Made by a program: the position numbers and the translations under genes. A model generated the notes under the pieces. That model was not told where the DNA came from. It worked only from the letters and a program-made list of their open reading frames with translations, and did not search any database. 64,000 nucleotides of DNA from Terriglobus roseus (GTDB lineage: Bacteria; Acidobacteriota; Terriglobia; Terriglobales; Acidobacteriaceae), in NCBI RefSeq assembly GCF_900105625.1, contig NZ_FNSD01000001.1, positions 930,001 through 994,000 of the forward strand, given 5' to 3'. Positions 19,101-27,286 of the stretch are shown here, piece by piece. The number at the start of each line of letters is the position of its first letter. Positions within the stretch are counted from its first letter, which is position 1.

Positions 19101-19643
19101 CACATCGCCAACATCACCTTTGTCACTGAGAGCAAATTCAACAGCCTTCACGGATTCGCTGGAGCGCTCGTAAACGGCTGGCAAATCGCTCCCTTGATTC
19201 GTATGACCAGTGGACTCCCGATCAACGTGACGACCGGATCAGACGTCTCCCTGACTGGCCAGGGCCAGGATCGCCCCAATCTCGTCCCGAATGTTCCGCT
19301 CCGCACCAACGTCAAGGTGACCAGCCTTGCCGCGGGTGGTAACCGCTTCTACTTCAACAAGGCTGCCTTCACGGCAGCTCCGACCGGAACGTTCGGAAAT
19401 CTGCCGCGTAATTTCCTGCGCACTCCCGGCCAGTACAACATTGACCTGTCGCTCAGCCGTAATTTCAACGTCTATGAACGGCTGAAGTTTCAGCTCAGGC
19501 TCGAGAGCTTTAACATCCTCAACCATCCCAACTTCACCCAAACCGGTTTCACGACTGCGAATCCGAGCAGTTCGACCTTCGGTTACGCCAATACTGCGGG
19601 CGATCCTCGTATCTTCCAGGCCGCTGCGCGTTTCACCTTCTAA
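16158..19643 (+). CDS. TonB-dependent receptor with carboxypeptidase-regulatory-like domain (1)
   Basis: Outer-membrane transporter of 1,161 residues, Oar-like. A signal peptide ends at SSYAQ; residues about 45-130 form a CarboxypepD_reg-like beta-sandwich (GTVKDPSGAGIPNATV, then SLANVPVGAYTLSVT); a plug region follows (ELPLNGRQATQLVLVTGG), then a long barrel ending in an aromatic strand (FQAAARFTF). The ATG at 16158 is preferred over one at 16047 because TTGAGGAG lies five bases before it and it starts the signal peptide. It heads a carbohydrate cluster without a SusD partner, as is usual in Acidobacteriota. The ligand is unknown; an oligosaccharide from the polymer attacked by the neighbouring enzymes is inferred. 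Confidence 0.93.
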   Translation: MKARSVTSKSRIYSRMRTCACVAAFPILPLAAAAVLLMPASSYAQTAGTASVQGTVKDPSGAGIPNATVVFLSTETGTRREVKTASSGDYSLANVPVGAYTLSVTAPGFSGFKQSGSLEVGNNATIDAPLTIGSETQFVEVQTGAVALETETVNYKQVVDQQRINELPLNGRQATQLVLVTGGAVTSPGNDMVGSKNYASSTVIAVAGGQGNYNNYVLDGGYHTDNFTNVNLPFPFPDALREFSVESNSLPARNGLHPGALVNAVTVSGSNKWHGSVFEFIRNNVINATNFFSVNPTTGAPIRDSLKRNQFGGTFGGHIVKDKLFFFGGYQGTRNKQVGNATNYCLPTPAELAGDFSQMGGGCAKNAADGSNLVNPSNGTAISTTPGSANYRKVNPATYSPQSLAFVKYLPLAQADQFGLVSVALPANNQEDQYVGRVDWNISQRHMIYGRYYLTNYKAASYYSPTNILLTTTAGNDERVQTATMGDIFNISPTMVNTFHATWARRRDTRGPTAGGINARTLGVNVYTYVPVDFRLSVTNGPSAGCGTCSPGFFNSNSEDFSDDIDYQRGKHAFAFGAEYIRAADNTNAGYLQNGQYTFNGQLSGVNNKNVGEGMIDFLTGRMQSFGQSRSQQTAFRENIFSGYAQDTWHVNNIMTLTYGLRYEPMLFQQDKFGRGSTFDQAAFNSNTHSTIYPNAPAGTLYPGDPGVPKNLTNNRLNNVSPRVGIAINPHPTTVFRAGGAVMYDSPALYLNQRQITNAPFTNEIGITGNLSFADPYNGYAGGSPFPGVFPPDKTSVFPTQSAYVIMKRDARTPAIYQWTASLQQEIGKGWTFSANYLGNRNIHQYIGVYPNRAVYIPGTSTGRAGSCGALVAPNLPAAGSPCSSTASANANARTPLSLANPAQGAYYTQTLTVIDDHGYSNYNGGIFTIQHRRGNFNFLANYTWSKCLDLTDNQGDIAQSFLQNSGNPRGDYGACGFDVRHIANITFVTESKFNSLHGFAGALVNGWQIAPLIRMTSGLPINVTTGSDVSLTGQGQDRPNLVPNVPLRTNVKVTSLAAGGNRFYFNKAAFTAAPTGTFGNLPRNFLRTPGQYNIDLSLSRNFNVYERLKFQLRLESFNILNHPNFTQTGFTTANPSSSTFGYANTAGDPRIFQAAARFTF

Positions 19644-19658
19644 CCAGGAACACGTAAC

Positions 19659-19690
19659 GAAGGCGCGGGCCCCGGCTCGCGCCTTCCTTG
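19659..19690 (+). terminator. Terminator after TonB receptor 1
   Basis: GAAGGCGCGGGC pairs with its near-complement GCTCGCGCCTTC around a 4-nt loop, then CTTGT. The strong GC stem lies 15 bases after the stop; the weak U-tract may make it partial, leaving some read-through into the next gene. Confidence 0.65.
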
Positions 19691-19763
19691 TCCGCAACGA
19701 GAGACACGCTCAGCGCAATTCCTGAAATCCTGAACAAATCCCCACCGATCTATGGAGCAGACC

Positions 19764-21110
19764 ATGAGTGAGATAACCCGCCGCGGGTTCATGAAGCAGG
19801 CCGGTATTGCAGCAGCCGCAGCCACCGTCTGGGACGCCAAGAGCTACGCTGCAATCCTGGGCGCGAACGACCGTGTGCGCACCGCAGTAATCGGCGCTGG
19901 CGACCGTATGCGTTCCGCGCTGATCCCTTCTTTCCTGCAACACGCGAAGGAGATGAACTTTGAGTTTGTCGCTGTCTCAGATATCTGGAACAAGCGTCGC
20001 GAAGATGGCGCTGCATTCGTCAGCAAGAAGATGGGTGGCGGGAAGGTCGACGCGGTGCGCAACAACGATGAACTCTATGCACGAAACGACGTGGATGCCG
20101 TTCTGATTGCCACCGCCGATTTCCAGCATGCGATGCATGGCGTAGAAGCGGTGAACCATGGCCGTGATGCCTACGTCGAGAAGCCGATGGCGCACACCAT
20201 GAGCGATGCTCGCGCCATCCGCGATGCTGTCCATAAGTCCGGCAAGATCGTACAGATCGGCACGCAGCGCCGTTCGACACCGTCTTATCAGCGGGCCTAT
20301 GACTACATCCGTTCCGGTGAGTTTGGCGACATTGTGAACGTCGAGATGACGTGGAATGTGAATCAACCCGGTCGCTGGCGCCGCCCCGATGTTGTGCCTC
20401 TGTTGAAGGAGGCGGACACCGACTGGAAGCGGTACCTGGGCAATCAGCCGTTCGAGCCCTTCGATGCTCGCAAGTACCTTGAGTTTCGCCTGTTCTGGCC
20501 ATACTCCTCCGGCATTCCGGATCAATGGCTCGTACACCAGATCGATACCGTGCACTGGTTCACTGGCTATCCCCATCCCCGTTCGGTTGTTGCCAACGGC
20601 GGCATCTATGCGTGGCATGACGGTCGCCGCAACTGGGACACTCTTACCGCAGTCTTCGACTACGGCCCGCTGGACGACATGAACAAGGGTTTCCAGGTGA
20701 TCTACTCCTCACGACAGACGAACGAAGCGGGCGGCGTGAAGGAGATCTACCGCTCAGTCGGCGGCTCGCTCGACATGGACAAGCAACTGGTCACGAACGA
20801 GGGCGGTCTGACCGCGAAGTATGCTGCAGAGATGAAGATGCAGCCGCGACAGTTGAAGACCTTTTCCCTCGGTGACGTGGAGAAGGTCTCGAACGATGCC
20901 AACACCGGCGCCGATCCCCAGACCAGCGCCAATATGCGGAACTGGATGGAGTGTGTCCGCAACCGGAAGACGCCGAATGCCAGCGTCGATGCAGGCTATA
21001 GCCACTCGGTCGCGCTGTGCATGTGCATTGCCGCCATGCAGACCGGCGCGAAGGTCACCTTTGATGACAAGACGCAGCAGGTGGTCGCGGGAGGTAAGCA
21101 TGTCGGGTAA
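19764..21110 (+). CDS. Secreted Gfo/Idh/MocA family oxidoreductase (1)
   Basis: NAD(P)-dependent sugar oxidoreductase family, 448 residues. The N-terminus has a twin-arginine-type signal (TRRGFMKQAGIAAAAA), so it is exported folded, probably with bound nucleotide. The Rossmann motif reads VIGAGDR near residue 43; the family EKP motif is YVEKPMAHT, and the substrate domain carries DTVHWFTGYPHP. Start at 19764: GGAG six bases upstream and the twin-arginine motif at the right distance; an ATG at 19752 only adds four residues. The next gene starts 11 bases before this stop, so the two are translationally coupled. Exported Gfo/Idh/MocA proteins of this sort are known from sugar-processing loci, some acting as glycosidases or epimerases; specificity unknown. 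Confidence 0.9.
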   Translation: MSEITRRGFMKQAGIAAAAATVWDAKSYAAILGANDRVRTAVIGAGDRMRSALIPSFLQHAKEMNFEFVAVSDIWNKRREDGAAFVSKKMGGGKVDAVRNNDELYARNDVDAVLIATADFQHAMHGVEAVNHGRDAYVEKPMAHTMSDARAIRDAVHKSGKIVQIGTQRRSTPSYQRAYDYIRSGEFGDIVNVEMTWNVNQPGRWRRPDVVPLLKEADTDWKRYLGNQPFEPFDARKYLEFRLFWPYSSGIPDQWLVHQIDTVHWFTGYPHPRSVVANGGIYAWHDGRRNWDTLTAVFDYGPLDDMNKGFQVIYSSRQTNEAGGVKEIYRSVGGSLDMDKQLVTNEGGLTAKYAAEMKMQPRQLKTFSLGDVEKVSNDANTGADPQTSANMRNWMECVRNRKTPNASVDAGYSHSVALCMCIAAMQTGAKVTFDDKTQQVVAGGKHVG

Positions 21111-22131
21111 GTACACAGCGCTGGCAGTTCTAAGCGCTTCTCTCGGGCTCACTGCAGCGGCACAGGTCACCGTCACGCCGCATGAAGCGGACAGACGTAT
21201 CGATGTCACCATCGATGGCCATCCTTTCACCAGCTACATGTGGCCCACGAGCCTCGATAAGCCGGTACTGTATCCGCTGATCGCGCCCGATGGCACGACC
21301 GTTACGCGCGGCTTTCCATTGGAGCCCCGGCAGGGCGAGCGAGTCGATCATCCGCACCACGCTGGTGTTTGGTTCAACTACGGCAACGTCAATGGCTTTG
21401 ATTTCTGGAATAACTCCGGAGCAATTCCTGCGGCGCAGAAGCCAAAGATGGGTTCCATCCACCACACGCGTGTCGTCTCCACGAAGTCGGGCAAGCACGA
21501 GGGCGAGATCGTCACGGAATCCACCTGGACCGATAGCACCGGCGTCGATCAAATGAAGGAACTGACCCGCTATATCTTCCGCGACGAGAACGGCATGCGC
21601 TCAATCGACCGCATCGCCACCCTGACCGCACTCAAACCGGTGACCTTTCATGACGACAAAGAGGGCTTGCTCGGCATTCGCATCGCACACTTCCTTGAGT
21701 CGGCAACGGAAAAGGGCGGAGTATTCAACGACGCGTCGGGTCGTCCTACCAAGGTCGCTGAAGGAGATAACACTGGTGCGACGGGCGTCTATCGCACCTC
21801 TGCCGGCGTCACCGGCGACAAGGTGTGGAGCACGCGCGGCGCGTGGTGCTCGCTCACGGGAACCAGCCCTGAAGGCAAGACCGAGACGGTCGTCATCCTC
21901 GATAATCCAGCAAATCCTGGCTTCCCAAGTTACTGGCACGCTCGCGGCTACGGCCTGTTTGCCGCAAATCCGTTGGGTGACCACATCTTCGACCCGAAGG
22001 CGCCCGAGCACAACTTCACCATTGCGCAGGGACAGTCCGCAACGTTCCGATACCGCATCCTTCTGAATTCAAGCGCCATGACGCCGCAGCAAGTTGACGC
22101 TGCGGAAGCAGCCTTCGCGAAGGTAAAGTAA
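21100..22131 (+). CDS. DUF6807/PmoA-family secreted protein
   Basis: Product of 343 residues with an N-terminal signal peptide (MSGKYTALAVLSASLGLTAA). The body contains RQGERVDHPHHAGVWF and NGFDFWNN, the histidine-rich signature of the DUF6807 family, often named PmoA although it is not a methane monooxygenase subunit. Members occur in carbohydrate loci next to Gfo/Idh/MocA enzymes; the biochemical role is not established to my knowledge. The start at 21100 has GGGAGG eight to ten bases upstream and overlaps the previous gene by 11 bases; the frame is open much farther upstream, but that stretch is only the shadow of the previous gene. Probably works with the oxidoreductase before it. Confidence 0.87.
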   Translation: MSGKYTALAVLSASLGLTAAAQVTVTPHEADRRIDVTIDGHPFTSYMWPTSLDKPVLYPLIAPDGTTVTRGFPLEPRQGERVDHPHHAGVWFNYGNVNGFDFWNNSGAIPAAQKPKMGSIHHTRVVSTKSGKHEGEIVTESTWTDSTGVDQMKELTRYIFRDENGMRSIDRIATLTALKPVTFHDDKEGLLGIRIAHFLESATEKGGVFNDASGRPTKVAEGDNTGATGVYRTSAGVTGDKVWSTRGAWCSLTGTSPEGKTETVVILDNPANPGFPSYWHARGYGLFAANPLGDHIFDPKAPEHNFTIAQGQSATFRYRILLNSSAMTPQQVDAAEAAFAKVK

Positions 22132-22157
22132 GCGCAAGGATCTGAAATCGAGGTATC

Positions 22158-22197
22158 GCTTCGAAGGTGATTGCGAAGTGCGCAATCGCCTCGAAGC
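22158..22197. repeat. Long imperfect hairpin between DUF6807 gene and sugar dehydrogenase
   Basis: GCTTCGAAGGTGATTGCG (22158-22175) folds against CGCAATCGCCTCGAAGC (22181-22197), one bulge and one wobble, 5-nt loop. No T-run follows, so rather than a classic terminator it may be a processing or attenuation structure that sets the ratio of the flanking genes. Confidence 0.55.
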
Positions 22198-22224
22198 ATT
22201 CAGGTGGTGAGGTTGAACATCAGT

Positions 22225-23853
22225 ATGGAAACTTGGAAGTGCTCGCCCATGTCTTTGCTCAGAATGGTGGCTCTCGGATGTATTGCTTCAACTGCCTGCG
22301 CACAACAGGCTGCGCCCACCATCACGCTACAACTTCGCGACTATCTGACGCTGCCATCCGCAGAGAAGCTGGACCCCACCACGCAACAGCAGGGTGAGTT
22401 GTCACGCGTAAATTTCCTGCGCGAAGAGCCCGGTCCCGACCGGGGCCGCATCTTCCTCAGCAATCTGAACGGCCCCCTGTACATCCTCGACAAGAAGACC
22501 AAGGAACTGACGACCTATCTCGACTTCAATGGCCGTGATGGACGCAAGGGCATCTTCCACCGCCTGAACTTCGCGACCGGCTACCAGAGCGGGCTGATCA
22601 CGGTCCAATTCGATCCGGACTACCGGCACAACGGCAAGTTCTACACCATCCATATGGAAGACCCGAAGGTGGATGCTTCGGCTGTGCCGGACAATACAAG
22701 CGTGCCTGGACTCAACGTCACGGGCTACCAGGTCACTGCGCCCGTTCGCACCTCCGGTCCCGCGGAACGCGAGTGTGTGCTGATCGAATGGACCGATACA
22801 AACACCGCGGACAAAACCTTCCAAGGCACGGCGCGTGAAGTTCTGCGGATTCCCTATCTCGGCCATATTCACCCCATGGGCGACATCACCTTCAATCCCA
22901 CCGCACGCCGTGGTGATCCTGAGTGGCACGTGATGTACGTGTCGAGCGGCGATGGCGGATCGGGCGAGACACTGAAACCCATTACGCGCAACAACCCGCA
23001 GCGGCTGGACACCATGGTGGGGAAGATTCTGCGGATCATTCCGGATCTGACGGAGCAAACCAAGACAAGCAAGCTCAGCCCCAACGGTCGCTATCGTATC
23101 CCGGATGACAATCCATTCGTGAATACTGCCGGTGCCTACGGCGAGATCTGGGCGTATGGCCTGCGCAATCCTCACCGGCTTACGTGGTATGTCGATCCGC
23201 ATGGACGGAAACCATACCTCATCACGAATGTCATCGGCCTCGCCACGTGGGAGACCGTCGATATCATCCATAAGGGCGCGAATTACGGCTACTCAGAGCG
23301 TGAGGGAAACGAACACCTGAAGGCAAACAACCGTACGGAGCCCATCCCTGCGGACGACCGCATCCCCGTTCGCATCGGCGACGAGCCCGGCGCGGAGATG
23401 GTCAAGCCTACCTACCCGGTTCTGCTCTATCCGCATAAGGAAGGTGGGGGCGATGCCATCTCCAGCGGGTTCGTCTATGAGGGCAAGATCGCGGCGCTAA
23501 GGGGTAAGTTCCTCTTCGGCGACATCACCACCGGCCGTATATGGTGGGCGGATATTCATGAGATGATTGCAGCCGACGACGGCAATCCCGCCACCATGGC
23601 AACCATGCATCCCATCCAGATCGAGTACACCGACCCGCAGGGCAAGAGTCAGACCTACCCAAACTTAGCTCCGATCGTGACGGCGGCGTATCACGCACGT
23701 GGCGGTGTCGCCCCCTACATGCCTGGCTACGGCACACCGGTGGGCAAAGGTCGTGCGGATATTCGCCTGGTCATGGACAATGCCCAGAACATTTACATCA
23801 TCAGCAAGAGTGACGGCATGCTCCGCGCCGTGACGGGCGCCTCGGAAAAGTAA
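22225..23853 (+). CDS. Secreted PQQ-dependent sugar dehydrogenase (soluble GDH / sorbosone-dehydrogenase fold)
   Basis: Six-bladed propeller of the glucose/sorbosone dehydrogenase family, 542 residues, periplasmic. A signal segment MSLLRMVALGCIASTACA precedes AQQAAP. Typical blade motifs include VQFDPDYRHNGKFYTIH, LGHIHPMGDITFNP, MYVSSGDGG, WAYGLRNPHRLTW and GANYGYSEREGNEH. Oxidises aldose sugars with PQQ as cofactor; the exact sugar is unknown. The start is ambiguous between ATG 22225 and ATG 22249, neither with a strong ribosome site; the frame is open upstream to 22171. Lies 94 bases after the DUF6807 gene across a hairpin, so perhaps the same transcript. No PQQ biosynthesis gene is in the window. 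Confidence 0.85.
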   Translation: METWKCSPMSLLRMVALGCIASTACAQQAAPTITLQLRDYLTLPSAEKLDPTTQQQGELSRVNFLREEPGPDRGRIFLSNLNGPLYILDKKTKELTTYLDFNGRDGRKGIFHRLNFATGYQSGLITVQFDPDYRHNGKFYTIHMEDPKVDASAVPDNTSVPGLNVTGYQVTAPVRTSGPAERECVLIEWTDTNTADKTFQGTAREVLRIPYLGHIHPMGDITFNPTARRGDPEWHVMYVSSGDGGSGETLKPITRNNPQRLDTMVGKILRIIPDLTEQTKTSKLSPNGRYRIPDDNPFVNTAGAYGEIWAYGLRNPHRLTWYVDPHGRKPYLITNVIGLATWETVDIIHKGANYGYSEREGNEHLKANNRTEPIPADDRIPVRIGDEPGAEMVKPTYPVLLYPHKEGGGDAISSGFVYEGKIAALRGKFLFGDITTGRIWWADIHEMIAADDGNPATMATMHPIQIEYTDPQGKSQTYPNLAPIVTAAYHARGGVAPYMPGYGTPVGKGRADIRLVMDNAQNIYIISKSDGMLRAVTGASEK

Positions 23854-23867
23854 GCGTTGCAACCGCA

Positions 23868-23907
23868 CACGCTCGCGTCCGATTTCACGATATCGGATGC
23901 GGGCGTG
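23868..23907. terminator. Bidirectional hairpin terminator between convergent operons
   Basis: CACGCTCGCGTCCGAT (23868-23883) pairs with ATCGGATGCGGGCGTG (23892-23907), 14 of 16 perfect and the remainder G-U. It sits between the convergent sugar dehydrogenase and ThuA genes and overlaps the end of the latter. Confidence 0.7.
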
Positions 23908-24760
23908 GCGTGTACTGCGTCATTCCCATCGACCACTTCAACGCTTCCAGATACATGGTCTGAACCTCAGGCTTGTTCCATGCGGCAACCGGATGGCCGA
24001 AGGTGGAATAAAAGACATTCCCCTTGCCGTACTGTTTGGCCCAGGCCACGGGAAAATCCCCGTCGGTACGGTGCAGATCCTTCACCTTCAGGTCTAACTT
24101 CGCAGCGTCCAGCCGCGCCAGCACATCGACATCTTTGCGAGAGTAGGGCTTATCCGTCGCGACATAGATTTCGTCCTGGATGTAGAACTCTTTTGGAAAT
24201 TGTTTGAAACCAGGAAACGTTGGCTGCTCCACGATGATCGGTGCGTTGAATACGCCCCACGGATGATTGTCAAAGTAAGCGCCTAACATCTGTCCGTACT
24301 CCGGCCAGGAGAAGAACGCGTCAATGGCAGAATGAGCGCCGACGAAGCCCTTGCCATCGTCATGGATAAACGACAGCAGATCGCGCTTCTGATCCTCGCG
24401 CAGTTCTTCCTCGCCAAGACCGTAGAAGAATATCGCGTCGAAATCATTCAGGTTCTTCGCATTCGTTTTGCGTTCGCCGCCCGGGCCGTACTTACCCATG
24501 CCGTACACCGGTGACTTCGTGATGAGCTGCGTGTCGGTGTGGATATAAGTCTCAAAGAGACCTGTGGAAGTACCAAGATGTTCAATTGTCGCCAGCGCGT
24601 GCGACACCGAATCATGCTGATAAGCCGTATGCACATCCCCGATCGCGAGCACACGCTTCGGCCGTGGTGCCTGGCCCGCGAGCATTTGCGGCGCGGCCGC
24701 TGCGACTGCCGTGACAGCGCCCAATCCCTTCAGAAAACCACGTCGTGTCGATCCATTCAT
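23885..24760 (-). CDS. Tat-exported ThuA domain protein
   Basis: ThuA-like (type 1 glutamine amidotransferase fold) protein of 291 residues with a twin-arginine signal (TRRGFLKGLGAVTAVAAAAP). Characteristic parts are FDAIFFYGLGEEEL, KGFVGAHSAID and the histidine-containing end NVFYSTFGHP. ThuA proteins take part in disaccharide utilisation and are recurrent beside Gfo/Idh/MocA oxidoreductases; recent work links some to 3-keto-glycoside chemistry, not demonstrable here. The ATG at 24760 has GAAGGG seven bases upstream; an ATG at 24775 overlaps the previous gene's TGA but has AGAAGG directly adjacent. Last gene of the eight-gene minus-strand run. Confidence 0.88.
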   Translation of the reverse strand: MNGSTRRGFLKGLGAVTAVAAAAPQMLAGQAPRPKRVLAIGDVHTAYQHDSVSHALATIEHLGTSTGLFETYIHTDTQLITKSPVYGMGKYGPGGERKTNAKNLNDFDAIFFYGLGEEELREDQKRDLLSFIHDDGKGFVGAHSAIDAFFSWPEYGQMLGAYFDNHPWGVFNAPIIVEQPTFPGFKQFPKEFYIQDEIYVATDKPYSRKDVDVLARLDAAKLDLKVKDLHRTDGDFPVAWAKQYGKGNVFYSTFGHPVAAWNKPEVQTMYLEALKWSMGMTQYTPRPHPIS

Positions 24761-24771
24761 TGTGACGCCCT

Positions 24772-27240
24772 TCATCCTTCTGCAAGTTCACGGTACGCGG
24801 CGGTGACGTTATCGCTCGACACTCCGATCACCACCCTGGATTGGTGCTGAACAGTAATGCGAGCACGTCCATTCGCGAGCTGCACGACGCGCGATCCGTC
24901 TGGCGTACCGAGGTTGTCGATAAGCTTGCCATCGCCTGCAAGAGAGAAGCGTACGACAGCGCGCGAGTCCAGGCAACGCACACCCGCAGAATCTACCAGC
25001 TCCGCTTCCACAGTAGTCTTCCCCTGCCGCTTCGTGACGGTGCTCAACGACAGCTTTGCGGGCTTTGACCACGGACGCGTCTCGTAGCGAAAGCGCACTG
25101 TGTCTTCGAGAGCCTTCCCACCTTCGCGAGCTACCGCCCGCAATTCGTTCTGCCCCTCTGCAAATGCGATTTCCCAACGCAACCCGGCACAGGGGAAATC
25201 CTTCGGATCACGCTTCCGTTTGCCAACCGACTTGCCGTTCAGGAATAGCTCCACCTCGCCACAGTTGGAATACACGCGCGCCGTGCGCATCTGTCCAGCC
25301 TTGCCCCAGCGCACGGGAAAGCTGTGGCCATACAGGCGCAGCATAGGCTCCTTTGACCAGTAAGACTGGAAGACGTAATACCCTTCCTTGATCTGCATGT
25401 CCCGCGTGATGACACCCTTTTGATTCACACGGGGCACTGGATTCTCCACACGGAGGGGTGTCGTGAAGTCTTTGAAAACCCACTGCGCCGTGCCCGTAAG
25501 CCATGGAGTCGACTCGGATGTCTTGAGATACCAATCGAAGAGATCGCATGCGTAGGTTTCGCTCCACTCACCATCCTTCGCCATGCGTTGCGACCCGCCA
25601 GTAAGTTTGTAGTCGAGCCCTTTTTCCGCTGTTCCTTTACCTGTGGCAACAGTGCCAAGTGCAGGATCAGGATCTTCCGCATGACGGCCCGCGTGGCTGT
25701 CCGCACCCCACTCCATGTGGATGAAGTGCGGGACAGAGTTTCGTGCCTTCTCCAGCGACGCAGCATATTCTGTGTAACGTCCGCCGTACCAGCCGGCCCA
25801 GATCGATGGCGAGTAGACATCGGGAATGTCCCGCGCGAAATCGCAACGCCGGTATGAAGTAACACGCGACGGGTCAAGTTGATGCGCCAACTCATGTAAC
25901 TCCCGCATGTACCTGCGAATCGCGTCCCGATCCTCTCCATTAAGCTCACCAGGCCAGTCGTCCTCATTACCCAGGCCCCACATCAGCACGGATGGATGAT
26001 TGCGATGCTGATCGATCATGGCTGTGAGCGTGTCTTTGCCGTGTTGCTGGAACGAGGCCGTACCGACGCCGCTGCGGCACCAGGGCACTTCCTCCCATAC
26101 CAGCAGGCCGAGTTCATCGCATAGGTCGAGGACAAGCTGGGACTGCTGATAGTGCGCAAGCCGAATGAAGTTCGTACCCATCGCTTTAATCAGCCGGAAC
26201 TCTTCGCGTACCTGGTCAGCAGGGACCGCTGCGGCGTAGCCCGCGCCATCTTCATGACGATGTGTGCCGCGCAGCAGCAGACGCTTCCCGTTCAGCAGGA
26301 AAGGGCCGTGCACTTCGAACTCTGCATGTCGAACACCGAAGCGATGCGTCACAACCGACGTATCCGCCCCTGTACCCATGGTGACCTCACACTGGTAGAG
26401 TGTCGGACTCTCCGGCGACCAGACCTGCACGCCTGGGATCGTGAGTGTCGCAAGCTCGGCCTCCCCGTGCCAGGGCTTCTTGCTTACCTGCTGTTGCGCG
26501 ACCACCTTGCCGGAGGACTCCATGAACCGGATCGTGAACGGGATTGGCGCGGCCGCAGTGGCTTCATTGCCAGATAAACGCGCCGAAAGCGAAACAACAG
26601 CCGCTGTCTCTCCCGGCTTCCACACGGGCATGGAATGAATCGATTCAATCGCGAGCGCCGGCAGGTATACCAGGTGCACGGGCCGGAAGAGTCCACCATA
26701 GAGCGTGAAGTCGCTGAGATCCGATGGCATGCGGTCAAGATCACGCGCATTGCTGCAGTGCACGGCTAGCAGGGCATCCTTTGCGCCCTTCAACGCTTCG
26801 GTGATGTCGACGGCAAACTCGCTATAGCCTCCCTTGTGTCTGCCGACCATAGTGGTGCCGAGATAGACCTCGCTGGTCTGCGCAGCGCCTTCGAACAGCA
26901 GCATGGTGCGTCCGTTCCGATACGGATTCGCGTGCTTCAGCTTCATGCGATACCAGCCCGAGCCGCGATAGGCCGGCGAGTCAGGATCACAGGCGTCATA
27001 GTGATTGAAGCAGTGCGGCACCGTCTGCGGCTCCCAGGTGACAAGCTCCTCGCTGTGCCACACTTGCCACGGTTCCAACGGCCCCTGATAGAACTCCCAG
27101 TCCTTTTCGAGCTGGGTTACAGCAGGCGCCGTCGTCCTGGAAGGAGCCTCCAGCCCGGACGCCGCCAGCTTGGACGAGACCAGTGTCGTGGCGCAGAGCG
27201 CGGCGCTGCCAGCGAGGAAGGCGCGTCGTGTCGGGATCAT
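24772..27240 (-). CDS. Exported GH2 family glycoside hydrolase (beta-galactosidase/beta-glucuronidase-like)
   Basis: Retaining beta-glycosidase of 822 residues, normal for family GH2. An N-terminal Tat-type signal (PTRRAFLAGSAALCATTLVSS) is followed by the jelly-roll sugar-binding domain, an Ig-like domain (AHAEF/RFGVR region) and the TIM barrel. The proton donor is the glutamate of MLWGLGNEDD near residue 423, the nucleophile that of HMEWGADSHAG near 509. A C-terminal Ig-like DUF4982-type region follows. AGGAGA lies five bases before the ATG. It overlaps the downstream ThuA start at TGA/ATG. Galactosidase versus glucuronidase cannot be settled from sequence; the uronate-themed neighbours favour considering a uronidase. 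Confidence 0.9.
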   Translation of the reverse strand: MIPTRRAFLAGSAALCATTLVSSKLAASGLEAPSRTTAPAVTQLEKDWEFYQGPLEPWQVWHSEELVTWEPQTVPHCFNHYDACDPDSPAYRGSGWYRMKLKHANPYRNGRTMLLFEGAAQTSEVYLGTTMVGRHKGGYSEFAVDITEALKGAKDALLAVHCSNARDLDRMPSDLSDFTLYGGLFRPVHLVYLPALAIESIHSMPVWKPGETAAVVSLSARLSGNEATAAAPIPFTIRFMESSGKVVAQQQVSKKPWHGEAELATLTIPGVQVWSPESPTLYQCEVTMGTGADTSVVTHRFGVRHAEFEVHGPFLLNGKRLLLRGTHRHEDGAGYAAAVPADQVREEFRLIKAMGTNFIRLAHYQQSQLVLDLCDELGLLVWEEVPWCRSGVGTASFQQHGKDTLTAMIDQHRNHPSVLMWGLGNEDDWPGELNGEDRDAIRRYMRELHELAHQLDPSRVTSYRRCDFARDIPDVYSPSIWAGWYGGRYTEYAASLEKARNSVPHFIHMEWGADSHAGRHAEDPDPALGTVATGKGTAEKGLDYKLTGGSQRMAKDGEWSETYACDLFDWYLKTSESTPWLTGTAQWVFKDFTTPLRVENPVPRVNQKGVITRDMQIKEGYYVFQSYWSKEPMLRLYGHSFPVRWGKAGQMRTARVYSNCGEVELFLNGKSVGKRKRDPKDFPCAGLRWEIAFAEGQNELRAVAREGGKALEDTVRFRYETRPWSKPAKLSLSTVTKRQGKTTVEAELVDSAGVRCLDSRAVVRFSLAGDGKLIDNLGTPDGSRVVQLANGRARITVQHQSRVVIGVSSDNVTAAYRELAEG

Positions 27241-27286
27241 GCAGGTCTCCTATGGGTAGCTGTGGAGCGTTCAAACTAAAAGACAT

